Source: Omphiscola glabra (taxonomy: Eukaryota; Mollusca; Gastropoda; Lymnaeidae). From it: a DNA stretch of 64,000 bases. Of the stretch, positions 1 to 11,111 are shown piece after piece (the stretch's first letter is position 1; every line of letters begins with the position of its first letter). The position numbers and the translations under genes are program-made. The notes beneath the pieces are model-generated. The model was not told the DNA's origin and did no database searches. It worked only from the letters and a program-made list of their open reading frames with translations. The stretch lies in contig OZ024808.1 of assembly GCA_964017045.1 (NCBI GenBank), forward strand, positions 6,701,784-6,765,783, given 5' to 3'.

Positions 1-8
1 ATAGTCCT

Positions 9-1421
9 ATGTTAACCAATGACTTCGTTAATCTTGGCCTAGTAAGAGTGATTGGCAGCATGCCGGCCAGAACATGTTTACAATTGTTGGAAAACAGGCT
101 ATCCGCTTTTGAATTGCCTTTGAAAGATGATATAGTCTGCATAACTACAGACGGTCCCAGTGTGTCGACTGTATTAGGACGTGAAGCAGCGCTTTACCAT
201 CAACAGTGTCTTGCTCACGGTGTACAGCTGGCAATCTTGGACGTCCTTTATAAGGAAAAAAAAGAAACTCTTCAACATCAACCTAAAGAAGACAACGATT
301 CTGATGATCCTGACTGTGGTGATGATAATGACAACGATTCTGATGATCCTGACTGTGATGATGATAATGACAACCATTCTGATGATCCTGACTGTGATGA
401 TGATAATGACAACGATTCTGATGATCCTGACTGTGGTGATGATAATGACAACGATTCTGGTGATCCTGACTTTGGTGATGATAATGACAACGATTCTGAT
501 GATCCTGACTGTTGTGATGATAATGACAACGATTCTGATGATCCTGACTGTGGTGATGATAATGACAACGATTCTGATGATCCTGACTGTGATGATGATA
601 ATGACAACGATTCTGATGATCCTGACTGTGATGATGATAATGACAACGATTCTGATGATCATGACTGTGATGATGATAATGACAACCATTCTGATGATCC
701 TGACTGTGGTGATGATAATGACAACGATTCTGATGATCCTGACTGTGATAATGATAATGACAACCATTCTGATGATCCTGACTGTGATGATGATAATGAC
801 AACCATTCTGATGATCCTGACTGTGATGATGATAATGACAACCATTCTGATGATCCTGACTGTGATGATGATAATGACAACGATTCTGATGATCCTGACT
901 GTGATGATGATAATGACAACTGTGGTTTTCGTGTTACAGTTGAGATCAATCAAAATAATGAATTTGTTTTTAAAGATTTAATCGGGAAAGTGCGAAAAAT
1001 TGCAAAATTTTCAGAAAGTCGCCTACTTAACATCTTGGATCTGAGCATGACGAACGTGAAAACATACTGCCGCTTAAGAGACACTTAGAAATAGAATTAC
1101 AAAAGAAACTTCAGGCTCAGGATAAAACTTCCAGACCAACGGATGGAGACATTGATACATTGGTAAAAATAGAAATGGCTTTATTTGAGAATGGCGTTTC
1201 AAGAGGAAAATATCTTGAAATTGCGTATGATAGCCTAAGGCCTAAGGTCTATTCCTCCAACCAGTGTGGAGTCAGAGCGAGTGTTCTCGCCAACAGGTTA
1301 CTTTTGTAACCATTAGCGGTCACAGTTAAGTGACCAAACATTAGACACGTTGTCATTTTTACGATCTCATTATTTAAATTTGACCCAAGATAAAAACAAC
1401 ACCAATTATTTTAATACTTAA
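9..1421 (+). pseudogene. hAT transposase relic carrying an in-frame acidic minisatellite
   Basis: An open frame from 9 to 1088 starts inside a hAT transposase catalytic region: GSMPARTCLQLLENRLS, then KDDIVCITTDGPSV (the ITTDG motif around the first catalytic Asp) and QQCLAHGVQLAILDVLYK. It then runs into a 39-bp repeat array and resumes with FVFKDLIGKVRKIAKF before a stop. Downstream pieces are in other frames: LVKIEMALFENGVSRGKYLE (about 1160-1225) and IPPTSVESERVFSPTGYF (about 1250-1305), the hAT C-terminal dimerisation motif, followed by SQLSDQTLDTLSFLRSYY and a stop at 1419-1421. Most of the domain between the two halves is missing. The 5' part lies outside the window. It is a decayed copy; no terminal repeats were found. 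Confidence 0.8.
291..918. repeat. 39-bp minisatellite inside the hAT relic (about 16 copies)
   Basis: The unit contains GACAACGATTCTGATGATCC and is 39 bp, so it keeps the reading frame and encodes DDNDNDSDDPDCG-type acidic units (variants N/D, G/D/C). It sits where normal hAT proteins have a short linker after VLYKKK. Other frames are stop-free only because of the periodicity. Confidence 0.9.
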
Positions 1422-1570
1422 TTAACAAAACTATTTCAATTAAAAAGATAAGAATATTATTTTTGTTCGTTTGATTAAAGTCTGAAGTTACAAATTTGTG
1501 TTATTTATTTTTCCTGAATGTTCTTATTTCATTGATATATCGTCAACTCTAATCTCGACAAATTCTCTAA

Positions 1571-1905
1571 ATATCGAAAATATCGAAAATACCGAGATTC
1601 CGGTATTCGTAAACTTCAATATCGAAAATACCGAGATTCCGGTATCGTAAACTTCAATATCGAAAATACCGAGATTCCGGTATTCGTAAACTTCAATATC
1701 GAAAATACCGAGATTCCGGTATTCGTAAACTTCAATATCGAAAATACCGAGATTCCGGTATTCGTAAACTTCAATATCGAAAATACCGAGATTCCGGTAT
1801 TCGTAAACTTCAATATCGAAAATACCGAGATTCCGGTATTCGTAAACTTTAATATCGAAAATACCGAGATTCCGGTATTCGTAAAATTCAATATCGAAAA
1901 TACCG
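1571..1905. repeat. 39-bp minisatellite (about 8.5 copies)
   Basis: The unit contains ATACCGAGATTCCGGTATTC, which is partly self-complementary (ACCG...CGGT). Copies are nearly identical; one lacks a single T near 1644. Confidence 0.9.
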
Positions 1906-1914
1906 GTGTTGGTA

Positions 1915-1990
1915 AAAGGGGCCGGTATTGCGACCCCTTCTCCCCATGTCGTGGTGACCCCAACCACAAAACTATTTCCGTTGCTACGTA
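1915..1990 (-). mobile_element. Fragment of a SPIN-like hAT MITE
   Basis: The stretch GTCGTGGTGACCCCAACCAC, followed by AAAACTATTTCCGTTGCTAC, is the reverse complement of the central-3' part of the elements at 16469 and 17706. No terminus is preserved. Confidence 0.5.
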
Positions 1991-2091
1991 GGAAATACTT
2001 GTTACGTAAGGGGGTGCCGGGTAGGGGCGCAGGGGACTGGGGCGTCACCGAGACGGGGAGGAAAAACCTTTTAAAACCTTCAGAATAAAAT

Positions 2092-2155
2092 TAGTCTGCT
2101 TGTTAGTCTGTTTGTTAGTCTGTTTGTTAGTCTGTTTGTCAGTTAGTCTGGCTAA
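2092..2155. repeat. 12-bp repeat GTCTGTTTGTTA
   Basis: About five short copies of TTAGTCTGTTTG lie just upstream of the exon 1 acceptor region. Confidence 0.7.
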
Positions 2156-2195
2156 GGTAGTTTAATTTTAAAATGTGTTACTTTGTGGTCTGTAG

Positions 2196-2291
2196 CCTGC
2201 CCCAGCACGTGCAAGGGCACGTGTCACAGAATCTCAGGGAAGTGCCAAGGCGACTGCGCTGAAAAATTTTATGGGCCAATGTGTGAATTAG
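2196..2291 (+). CDS. Exon 1: EGF-like module
   Basis: Acceptor ...TCTGTAG at 2195, donor G|GTAAGA at 2292. It encodes CPSTCKGTC, then HRISGKCQGDC and AEKFYGPMCEL, with six Cys and only three residues between Cys2 and Cys3. It is the first module visible, but the phase-1 start shows that coding exons lie further upstream, outside the window. Confidence 0.88.
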   Translation, partial: PAPARARARVTESQGSAKATALKNFMGQCVN

Positions 2292-2299
2292 GTAAGATA

Positions 2300-4146
2300 A
2301 GAATAAGATGAGGATGAGGTGTGGGTGAGATGAATGTGAGATGAGGATGAGATGATGTTAAGATGAGGTTGAGATGAGGATGAGATGATGTTGAGATGAG
2401 GATGAGATGATGTTGAGATGAGGTTGAGATGAGGATGAGATGATGTTGAGATGAGGTTGAGATGAGGATGAGATGATGTTGAGATGAGGTTGAGATGAGG
2501 ATGAGATGAGAATGAGATAATGTTGACATGAGGTTGAGATGAGGATGAGGATAAGATGAGGATGAGATTAGGTTGAGATGAGGTTGAGATGAGGATGAGA
2601 TGATGATGAGATGAGGATGAGATGAGGATGAGATGATGATGAGATTAGGATGAGATGAGGATGAGATGATGTTGAGATGAGGTTGAGATGAGGATGAGAT
2701 TATGTTGAGATGAGGTTGAGATGAGGATGAGATGATGTTGAGATGAGGTTGAGATGAGGATGAGATGATGTTGAGATGAGGTTGAGATGAGGATGAGATG
2801 AGGATGAGATGAGGATGAGATAATGTTGACATGAGGTTGAGATGAGGATGAGGATGAGATGAGGATGAGATTAGGTTGAGATGAGGTTGAGATGAGGATG
2901 AGATGATGATGAGATGAGGATGAGATGAGGATGAGATGATGATGAGATGAGGATGAGATGAGGATGAGATGAGGATGAGATGATGTTGAGATGAGGTTGA
3001 GCTGAGAATGAGATTATGTTGAGATGAGTTTGAGATGAGGATGAGATGATGTTGAGATGAGGTTGAGATGAGGATGAGATGATGTTGAGATGAGGTTGAG
3101 ATGAGGATGAGATGAGGATGAGATGAGGATGAGATAATGTTGACATGAGGTTGAGATGAGGATGAGGATGAGATGAGGATGAGATTAGGTTGAGATGAGG
3201 TTGAGATGAGGATGAGATGATGATGAGATGAGGATGAGATGAGGATGAGATGATGATGAGATGAGGATGAGATGAGGATGAGATGAGGATGAGATGATGT
3301 TGAGATGAGGTTGAGCTGAGAATGAGATTATGTTGAGATGAGGTTGAGATGAGGATGAGATGATGTTGAGATGAGGTTGAGATGAGGATGAGATGATGTT
3401 GAGATGAGGTTGAGATGAGGATGAGATGAGGATGAGATGAGGATGAGATAATGTTGACATGAGGTTGAGATGAGGATGAGGATGAGATGAGGATGAGATT
3501 AGGTTGAGATGAGGTTGAGATGAGGATGAGATGATGATGAGATGAGGATGAGATGAGGATGAGATGATGATGAGATGAGGATGAGATGAGGATGAGGATG
3601 AGATGAGGATGAGATGAGGATGAGTTGAGGATGAGATGAGGATGAGATGAGGATGAGATGAGGATGAGATGAGGATGAGATGAGGATGAGATGATGAGAT
3701 GAGGATGAGATGAGGATGAGATGAGGATGAGATGAGGATGAGATGAGGATGAGATGAGGATGAGATGAGGATGAGATGAGGATGAGATAATGTTGACATG
3801 AGGTTGAGATGAGGATGAGGATGAGATTAGGTTGAGATGAGGTTGAGATGAGGATGAGATGATGATGAGATGAGGATGAGATGAGGATGAGATGATGATG
3901 ATGAGATGAGGATGAGATGAGGATGAGGATGAGATGAGGATGACATGAGGATGAGATGAGGATGAGTTGAGGATGAGATGAGGATGAGATGAGGATGACA
4001 TGAGGATGAGATGAGGATGACATGAGGATGAGATGAGGATGAGTTGAGGATGAGATGAGGATGAGATGAGGATGAGATGAGGATGAGGATGAGATGAGGA
4101 TGAGATGAGGATGAGATGAGGATGAGATGAGGATGAGATGAGGATG
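2300..4146. repeat. 11-bp satellite GATGAGATGAG with higher-order structure (1.85 kb)
   Basis: The basic unit GGATGAGATGA varies to GATGTTGAGAT, GGTTGAGATGA and others. A marker variant, GATAATGTTGACATGAGG, recurs at about 2516, 2819, 3134, 3448 and 3785, so blocks of roughly 300-340 bp are repeated. The minus-strand serine/histidine-rich open frames here are by-products. Confidence 0.95.
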
Positions 4147-4436
4147 CGTCTTTGACTTTGATGACGCCTTTTTTTCTAAAAAAATTTATTTGAATTTTTT
4201 TTTTTTTGTTTTTTTTTTGTGTTTTTTTGGTGCCTAATCAATAGAGTTAATTTAACATGTTGAAATCAAATTTTACTAATTAAATAATAACACAAAAGAA
4301 CAAAGACAAAAACAAAATAAAAACTACAACAGCACGACGTCTCACTAGTGACCATAGAAGCGTCAGCATTAATAAGTTTAGAAGAGAAGTCAACTAAGGT
4401 TTTTTTATTTTTTTATTTATATTTGTATCACGTGGC
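4147..4436. other. AT-rich intron stretch
   Basis: It contains T-rich runs (4180-4230) and A-rich sequence. No gene or element recognised. Confidence 0.6.
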
Positions 4437-5535
4437 GCATGCAACAAGAACCAGGGGAAGAGTCAGTGTGCCAGCGCTGATGGAGATGGCGGACACAACA
4501 AGAACCAGGGGAAGAGTCAGTGTGCCAGCGCTGATGAAGATGGCGGACACAACAAGAACCAGTGGAAGAGTTAGTGTGCCAGCGCTGATGAAGATGGCGC
4601 ACACAACAAGAACTAGTGGAAGAGTTAGTGTGCCAGCGCTGATGAAGATGGCGCACACAACAAGAACCAGTGGAAGAGTTAGTGTGCCAGCGCTGATGGA
4701 GATGGCGGACACAACAAGAACCAGGGGAAGAGTTAGTGTGCCAGCGCTGATGAAGATGGCGCACACAACAAGAACCAGTGGAAGAGTTAGTGTGCCAGCG
4801 CTGATGAAGATGGCGCACACAACAAGAACTAGGGGAAGAGTCAGTGTGCCAGCGCTGATGAAGATGGCGCACACAACAAGAACCAGTGGAAGAGTTAGTG
4901 TGCCAGCGCTGATGGAGATGGCGCACACAACAAGAACCAGGGGAAGAGTTAGTGTGCCAGCGCTGATGAAGATGGTGCACACAACAAGAACCAGTGGAAG
5001 AGTTAGTGTGCCAGCGCTGATGGAGATGGCGGACACAACAAGAACCAGGGGAAGAGTTAGTGTGCCAGCGCTGATGGAGATGGCGGACACAACAAGAACC
5101 AGGGGAAGAGTTAGCGTGCCAGCGCTGATGGAGATGGCGCACACAACAAGAACCAGTGGAAGAGTTAGCGTGCCAGCGCAGATGGAGATGGCGCACACAA
5201 CAAGAACCAGGGGAAGAGTTAGTGTGCCAGCGCTGATGAAGATGGTGGACACAACAAGAACCAGGGGAAAAGTCAGTGTGCCAGCGCTGATGAAGATGGC
5301 GGACACAACAAGAACCAGGGGAAGAGTCAGTGTGCCAGCGCTGATGGAGATGGCGGACACAACAAGAACCAGGGGAATGGTCAGTGTGCCAGCGCTGATG
5401 GAGATGGCGGACACAACAAGAACCAGGGGAATGGTCAGTGTGCCAGCGCTGATGGAGATGGCGGACACAACAAGAACCAGGGGAAGAGTCAGTGTGCCAG
5501 CGCTGATGAAGATGGCGCACACAACAAGAACTAGG
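4437..5535. repeat. 54-bp minisatellite (about 20 copies)
   Basis: The unit contains CCAGCGCTGATGGAGATGGC; 54 bp is 18 codons, so three reading frames are open through the array. Copies differ at a few diagnostic sites (AGGGG/AGTGG, GGCGG/GGCGC, GAG/GAA). The array ends directly at a LINE C-terminal relic. Confidence 0.95.
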
Positions 5536-5790
5536 TGATGGATTTGACACGCCCTCAGAAAGCCCACATCCAGTATCACGCAACAGTCCCCCACTTGGAA
5601 TCCCCCAGGGCAAGAAAAAAAGAGATCCACCCAAAATGACTTGGAGGAGGGAGCTGGAGGCAGACACCAAAAAGAGTGGGCGCAACTGGGGACAGCTGGA
5701 GAGACTTGCCCAAGACCGGGATGCCTGGAGAGCCTTTGTTCGTGGCCTATGCCGCAGACTGGACGACAGGCGATGATGATGATCACGTGG
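5536..5790 (+). pseudogene. Non-LTR retrotransposon 3' end (C-terminus of ORF2)
   Basis: The frame DPPKMTWRRELEAD...KKSGRNWGQLERLAQDRDAW...FVRGLCRR ends in TGA at 5774-5776, immediately followed by a GATGATGAT tail. The TWRR...W..L..LAQDR..W..FV..L signature is the usual C-terminus of RTE-like LINE ORF2 proteins. Only the last 60-80 residues remain, a typical 5'-truncated insertion. Confidence 0.7.
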
Positions 5791-6221
5791 TCATGATTCA
5801 CATCCGTTCATTCCACAGCAACGGCCATCTGATTTGATCATAGATGTAAGGTGATAACGTCAATCTCCATTTTCATGAGGGTGCCGAGGCAAACGGTATT
5901 GCCCAGGGTGAAAGCTCAAAATGGCGCCCACCATTATATAACTCAAAGAGGCGGCACTCTTTTAATTCAATTTAACTATCCCAAGACGCTTTTGGCATAC
6001 CGCTCCCCCTTTTGATGTTGATGCCCACGGCAGGGTGCCAACTTCTTCATCCCTCACCTTTCGCACAGCACTGGCCATAACCCAGTTAACGTCTAAACAT
6101 GACGTCACCATGACTTATGAAGGGATGTAATCGAGTTTATAAATAGTTTATATTAAATGACGTCATCTTATCTTAATATCCAAGATGGGAACAGGTGCTT
6201 TGATTTCTTTGTTATATTCAC
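5791..6221. other. Intron stretch without recognised feature
   Basis: Mixed-composition sequence between two LINE relics. I see no exon-like EGF motif and no repeat array. Confidence 0.5.
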
Positions 6222-7712
6222 GACAGGTCTCCAACCTCCCCTTTGTATCTAAGATTCTTGAGAGAGTCACTGCAGCTTGTGCAGCATCTTAACACATATG
6301 ACATGCTTGATAAGTTTCAATCTGCATATCGACCTGGGCACAGCTGTGAAACAGCAATGCTCCGTGTCATGAATGATGCGTCTTGTGGTGCTGACCGTGG
6401 CGATCTGACGGTATTGGTCCTGTTGGACCTCAGTGCTGACCGTGGCGATCTGACAGTATTGGTCCTGTTGGACCTCAGTGCTGACCGTGGCGATCTGACG
6501 GTATTGGTCCTGTTGGACCTCAGTGCTGCTTTTGATGTGATTGACCATGAGCTTCTGCTGTCAAGACTTCAGAACGAGGCAGGCATCTCTGGAACTGCAC
6601 TTTGTTGGTTTTTTTCTTTACCTGACTGACAGGACTCAGCGCATTGTAGTGAAGCAGGCATCTTCCATGGGCACTTCCGTTACCAGCAGTGTGCCACATG
6701 GCTCAGTTGTAAGACCTATCCATGTTCTCCATGTTCTTCATGTTTTCCATGTACACTAGCCAGCTCGTCAGAATTATTGAAAGTCATGGTATTTTCCACA
6801 AATTATTTGCGGATGACACAGAACTGTACAAGTCTTAGTGTTTGCGCCCTGATCCCTTGGAGTGTGTTGCTGCTGTTCGGATTGACGAGGACTACTGTCT
6901 TGTTGTGGAAGAATCGATGTCATCAAACACACTGAAATTAAATGACGATAAGTTTTAGGCAATTATTTGTGGTTCGGACACTAATCTTATGAAGGTTGCC
7001 ATCGCATCAATAAAAGTTGGTGATTCTGAGATCCCGTTGTCCTCCACTGACGGAGACCTTGGCTTTTATATTGACAGTCACCTTAGAATGATCCCCCATA
7101 TCAGTTCTGTTGTCAGGACATGCTTCTGTCATCTGAGCGCCCTGGATCAACTGCGTCCTCAACTCCTAGCAGTCACTCTAATCCAGTCAAGATTAGATTA
7201 CTGTAACAGTTGTTTGTGGGGTTTGCCTCAGAACCAAATTCAGAGACTCCAGAAGGTACAAAATACGACAGCACGCATTGTATCGCGAAAAGGGAAATCT
7301 GACCATATCACCCAGTTCTTAGAGGTCACCATTGGCTTCCTTTAAGTGAGCACACTGACCACAAGATGTCAGAACAGCTGTATAGAAGGCTGTGCACCGG
7401 AATATCTTAAACATCTGATTTCTAAACACGTATCCATAAAGAACTGCGCTCTTTAATACAGTCCTTGCTGAGAGTTCCTAGTGTGGATGGCAACAGAAAA
7501 AAGTCTTACGGAGGGCGCTCTTTTGAAGCGATGGTGCCAAAATTATGGAACAGTTTGCCTCAATCTTTGAGAGAATTTGAAAATGATAAAAAGTCATTTA
7601 AGAAACATTTCAAGACTTTTTTCTTTCAATAGATTTAAGAAGATCAGAGCGCTGTGAGCATGCTGAAGTAGCATGGATATAGGTGCTATATAAATATCCA
7701 ATCAATGTGATT
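6222..7712 (+). pseudogene. CR1/L2-like LINE, 5'-truncated, reverse transcriptase relic
   Basis: Frames around 6230-7350 encode reverse transcriptase pieces in order: SNLPFVSKILERV (frame-shifted), DKFQSAYRPGHSCETAMLRV, VLLDLSAAFDVIDHELLLSR (motif A with the catalytic Asp), YLTDRTQRIVVKQ, HGSVV and FADDTELYK (motif C, FADD). A connection/C-terminal segment follows: LDYCNSCLWGLPQNQIQRLQ and KSDHITQFL. Frameshifts and stops make it non-functional. The 3' part (from about 7375) is repeated at 55845-56195. A 45-bp in-frame triplication occurs before motif A. Confidence 0.8.
6391..6527. repeat. 45-bp triplication inside the reverse transcriptase relic
   Basis: GCTGACCGTGGCGATCTGAC and the following 25 bp occur three times, giving three in-frame ADRGDLTVLVLLDLS units. 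Only the last continues into AAFDVIDH. Confidence 0.9.
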
Positions 7713-7805
7713 TTAGGCATATGTGATGAAGTGGGTGGGATGTGATCCTAGGCATCTGTGATGACGTGGGTGGGATGTGATCCTATTCATCTGTGATGAA
7801 GTGGG

Positions 7806-8300
7806 TGGGATGTCCCAGTGAAACCAGCTTGAAATATCCCAGTGAAACCCGCCTGAAATATCCCAGTGAAACCAGCCTGAAATGTCCCAGTGAAACCAGC
7901 TTAAAATTTCCCAGTGAAACCCGCCTGAAATGTCCCAGTGAAACCCGCCTGAATTGTCCCAGTGAAACCCGCCTGAAATGTCCCAGTGAAACCCGCCTGA
8001 ATTGTCCCAGTGAAACCCGCCTGAAATGTCCCAGTGAAACCGGCATGAAATGTCCCTGTGAAACCCGCCTGAAATGTCCCAGTGAAACCCGCCTGAAATG
8101 TCCCAGTGAAACCCACCTGAAATGTCCCAGTGATATCCGCCTGAAATGTCCCAGTGAAACCGCCTGAAATGTCCCAGTGAAACCCGCCTGAAAATGTCTC
8201 AATGAAACCCGCCTGAAATGTCCCCAGTGAAACCCGCCTGAAATGTCCCAGTGAAACCAGCTTGAAATGTCCCAGTGAAACCAGCCTGAAAATGTCAACA
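7806..8300. repeat. 24-bp minisatellite (about 20 copies)
   Basis: The unit contains TGTCCCAGTGAAACCCGCCT; 24 bp keeps frame, so open frames appear on both strands. Confidence 0.95.
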
Positions 8301-8824
8301 CTTATCCATGGGGCTCTTGACCAAGGCATCCTCCCACGTTGGTCAATCAGGTTTAATTGCCGTCTTGTTGGCGCAGGGGGTAGGGGGGTGTGGGGGTGCG
8401 GGTGTTGTGTTTTTAAAAATCAAATGTCGGGGGGTGGGGGGACCGTGTGTGTCGCTGCCGAAATGAAAGAGAACCCCCGTGTTCTAGGGAGACAAGAAAT
8501 TTACAGCCGTTAATTTAAATTACCCCAAGACAACACCAAGCCGATGAAGTAAAATATACTGAACAAGTTAGAAGTAGAAGACAGGATATTGAAGCTAGAC
8601 AGAGTTTGTTCGAATGTTGAATTTGCTACACTGCAAGCCAGGATGTTAGCGAGATATGACGCGATAACAGCACATTTTTGCTTCCATGTGTGAACTCATT
8701 CTAGGCCTTGAGAATGATGGTTCCCTCCGACACCAATAAACCCTGCCCGCGTGTGTGCTCTCTTAAAATATTAGCTACACCAAAAACTGTATTGTAGTCA
8801 TTCCCTTATTTTTATAACACCTAG
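8301..8824. other. Intron stretch, G-rich then AT-rich
   Basis: It includes G-rich tracts at 8375-8440. No array or element recognised; it ends at the exon 2 acceptor. Confidence 0.5.
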
Positions 8825-8923
8825 AGTGCAGTCCCAACTGTGCCGGGAACGGCTCGTGTGACAGACTGAATGGAGATTGCATCCATGGATGTAATGAAAA
8901 GTTTTATGGCCCAGATTGTAAAC
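8825..8923 (+). CDS. Exon 2: EGF-like module
   Basis: Acceptor ...CACCTAG at 8824, donor C|GTAAGT at 8924. With the preceding G it reads ECSPNCAGNGSC, DRLNGDCIHGC, NEKFYGPDCKR. It has six Cys in standard spacing. Confidence 0.9.
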
Positions 8924-9019
8924 GTAAGTATTAATTCGACACGTTTGGATATATATATATATTTATTTTTTTTGGATTAAGGTATTTATTTCTGTGAATG
9001 TTTCTATCATTTATAAATA

Positions 9020-9420
9020 ATTGCTGATGATCCCGGTAGACGGTGGAGAGAGGCTAAGGCACATCTCTTATCTCCCCTATTTGCTATGGCGACAGTGGAG
9101 GGAGGCTAAAGAACACCTCTTATCTCCCCCTTGTTGTTATGGCGACAGTGGAGGGAGGCTAAGACACATCTCTTACCTCCCCTTGTTGTTATGGCGACAG
9201 TGGAGGGAGGCTAAGGCACATCTCTTATCTCCCTTTGTTGTTATGGCGACAGTGGAGGGAGGCTAAGGCACATCTCTTATCTCCCCCTTGTTATTATGGC
9301 GACAGTGGATGGAGGCTAAGGCACATCTCTTATCTCCCCTATTTGTTATGGCGTCAGTGGAGGGAGAATAAGGCACATCTCTTTTCTCCCCTATTTGTTA
9401 TGACGTCAGTGGAGACCTAC
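9020..9420. repeat. About 53-bp minisatellite (7-8 copies)
   Basis: The unit contains TTATGGCGACAGTGGAGGGA followed by GGCTAAGGCACATCTCTTAT. Copies differ in the pyrimidine stretch length. Confidence 0.9.
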
Positions 9421-9454
9421 TAGACGCATCAGAAGTATCAGCACTTTCACAGTG

Positions 9455-9546
9455 TCTGTTGTTGTGTGTTTCTATGTGTGTGTGTGTTCTTTGTGTGTGT
9501 GTGTGTGCTTGCATGCGTAAGTGTGTGTGTTTGTATGTGTGTGTAT
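9455..9546. repeat. TG-rich microsatellite
   Basis: Interrupted (TG)n tract. Confidence 0.85.
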
Positions 9547-10004
9547 TACAAAAAATGTTTACCTTTCTCTTCTAATAACCATGTTCGCCCTGTAAGTTAA
9601 TGTCAGTTTTATTTCTATGTATTTGACCATACCTTTTATATCATAATTGATAGCGTCATGAACCTGTTGTAATCAGCGACAGTTCGGCTGCCGTGACGTC
9701 TTCATCATATCAAACCACTTGTGGCGTCTGTTTGTCAACCAGCATTTATAAAACAGCAAGAAACGTCATACAAACTAGTTGCGGGACGTAACACCGATGT
9801 AGCGTCGTCAGTCCAGTTTTTTTTTTTTTTTTTTGTAGTGGTTCCGACTCCGAACTACTGTGTCGCCTCGCCCTGTGTCCAATGCAAATGTTTCCCTGAT
9901 AACACACGTTCCTGGAGTTCCCAAATCTTTTATGCGAAATCTTATAACAAGCTTCAGGCTTCGATTCTCACAGCACGTCATATCTACCAGGAAGAGCTTA
10001 GGGA
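9547..10004. other. Intron stretch without recognised feature
   Basis: It holds a run of 17 T near 9820. A short Cys-rich frame at 9840-9900 does not match the EGF module spacing. Confidence 0.5.
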
Positions 10005-10009
10005 TCTAG

Positions 10010-10390
10010 TAAGGTGACCAGGAAGAGCTTAGGGGTCTAGTAAGGGGACCAGGAAGAGCTTAGGGGTCTAGGAATCTGACCAGTAAGAGCTTAGGGGTCT
10101 AGCAATCTGACCAGTAAGAGCTTAGGGGTCTAGCAATCTGACCAGTAAGAGCTTAGGGGTCTAGAAAGGTGACCAAGAAGAGCTTAGAGGTCTAGTAAGG
10201 TGACCAGTAAGAGCTTAGGGGTCTAGCAATCTGACCAGTAAGAGCTTAGGGATCTAGTAAGGTGACCAGGAAGAGCTTAGGGGTCTAGTAAGGTGACCAG
10301 GAAGAGCTTAAGGGTCTATTAAGGTGACCAGTAAGAGCTTAAGTGTCTAGCAAGGTGACCAGTAAGAGCTTAGGGATCTAGTAAGTTGAA
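10010..10390. repeat. 31-bp minisatellite (about 12 copies)
   Basis: The unit contains AAGAGCTTAGGGGTCTAGTA with GGTGACCAG/AATCTGACCAG variants. Confidence 0.92.
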
Positions 10391-10674
10391 CCGGTGTTTC
10401 AGCGGGTGGTGACGTTTGTGAGATGTGTCCATTGTGTTCAAATTTCTCCTGATTGATTTACACTCGTCAAGTTCGCGGACGAATTGGCGAATCGGTTGAT
10501 TCGGTTTAATTCTCTTGAACCTAAAATCTGTTCAATTATAGAGCAGACCTCTTACGGTAAACTAGATGGGTGGATTTTTGTCTTCACGCGAACAGATATT
10601 TTTAAAATTAAATTAAAACTTATTTCTGTCATCCAATGACTAAAACTTTGGGCAAATGCGTGTTTTATTTCACA
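10391..10674. other. Intron stretch without recognised feature
   Basis: Unique-looking AT-rich sequence between two arrays. Confidence 0.5.
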
Positions 10675-10915
10675 ACTCTTCATCTCTTGTGTCCTTCAAT
10701 CCATTGTAATATATGAGCTGTGCTTAGTCGATGGATGTCACATATCTCTTCATCTATTGTGTCCTTCAATCCATTGTAATATAAGGGCTGTGCTTAGTCG
10801 ATGGATGTCACATATCTCTTCATCTCTTGTGTCCTTCATACCATGGTAAGATATTGGCTGTGCCTAGTCAAAGAATGTCACATATCTCTTCATCTCTTGT
10901 GTCCTTCATTATGGT
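10675..10915. repeat. About 70-bp repeat (3-4 copies)
   Basis: The unit begins CTTCATCTCTTGTGTCCTTC and ends near GATGGATGTCACATAT. Copies are diverged. Confidence 0.85.
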
Positions 10916-11111
10916 AAAATCTGTTTGTTTACTGTATCGACTTAAACGTGCAAAGGGTCACTTTTATAAGGGATAGATTGAAACACAATAACGAGGTCTA
11001 CGCTAAAGTCATTATGGGCGAAGTTATCCTTTTAGACAAATTTATCCACAATCCATTTTTAACTTATTCCAACACATCAATAACCTGGTGTTTGAACTCG
11101 TTGATTGCTAC

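Noticed and set aside
2269..4023. Minus-strand Ser/His-rich frames
   Set aside because: 11-bp satellite by-products; several overlapping frames.
4348..5801. Open frames of about 400-457 codons (TTRTRGRVSVPALM and minus-strand LTLPLVLV types)
   Set aside because: 54-bp minisatellite; three frames are open equally, with no start context or domain.
9721..10017. Possible extra exon with Cys residues near 9850-9900
   Set aside because: Cys spacing does not fit the EGF module and no phase-1 exon with proper splice sites results.
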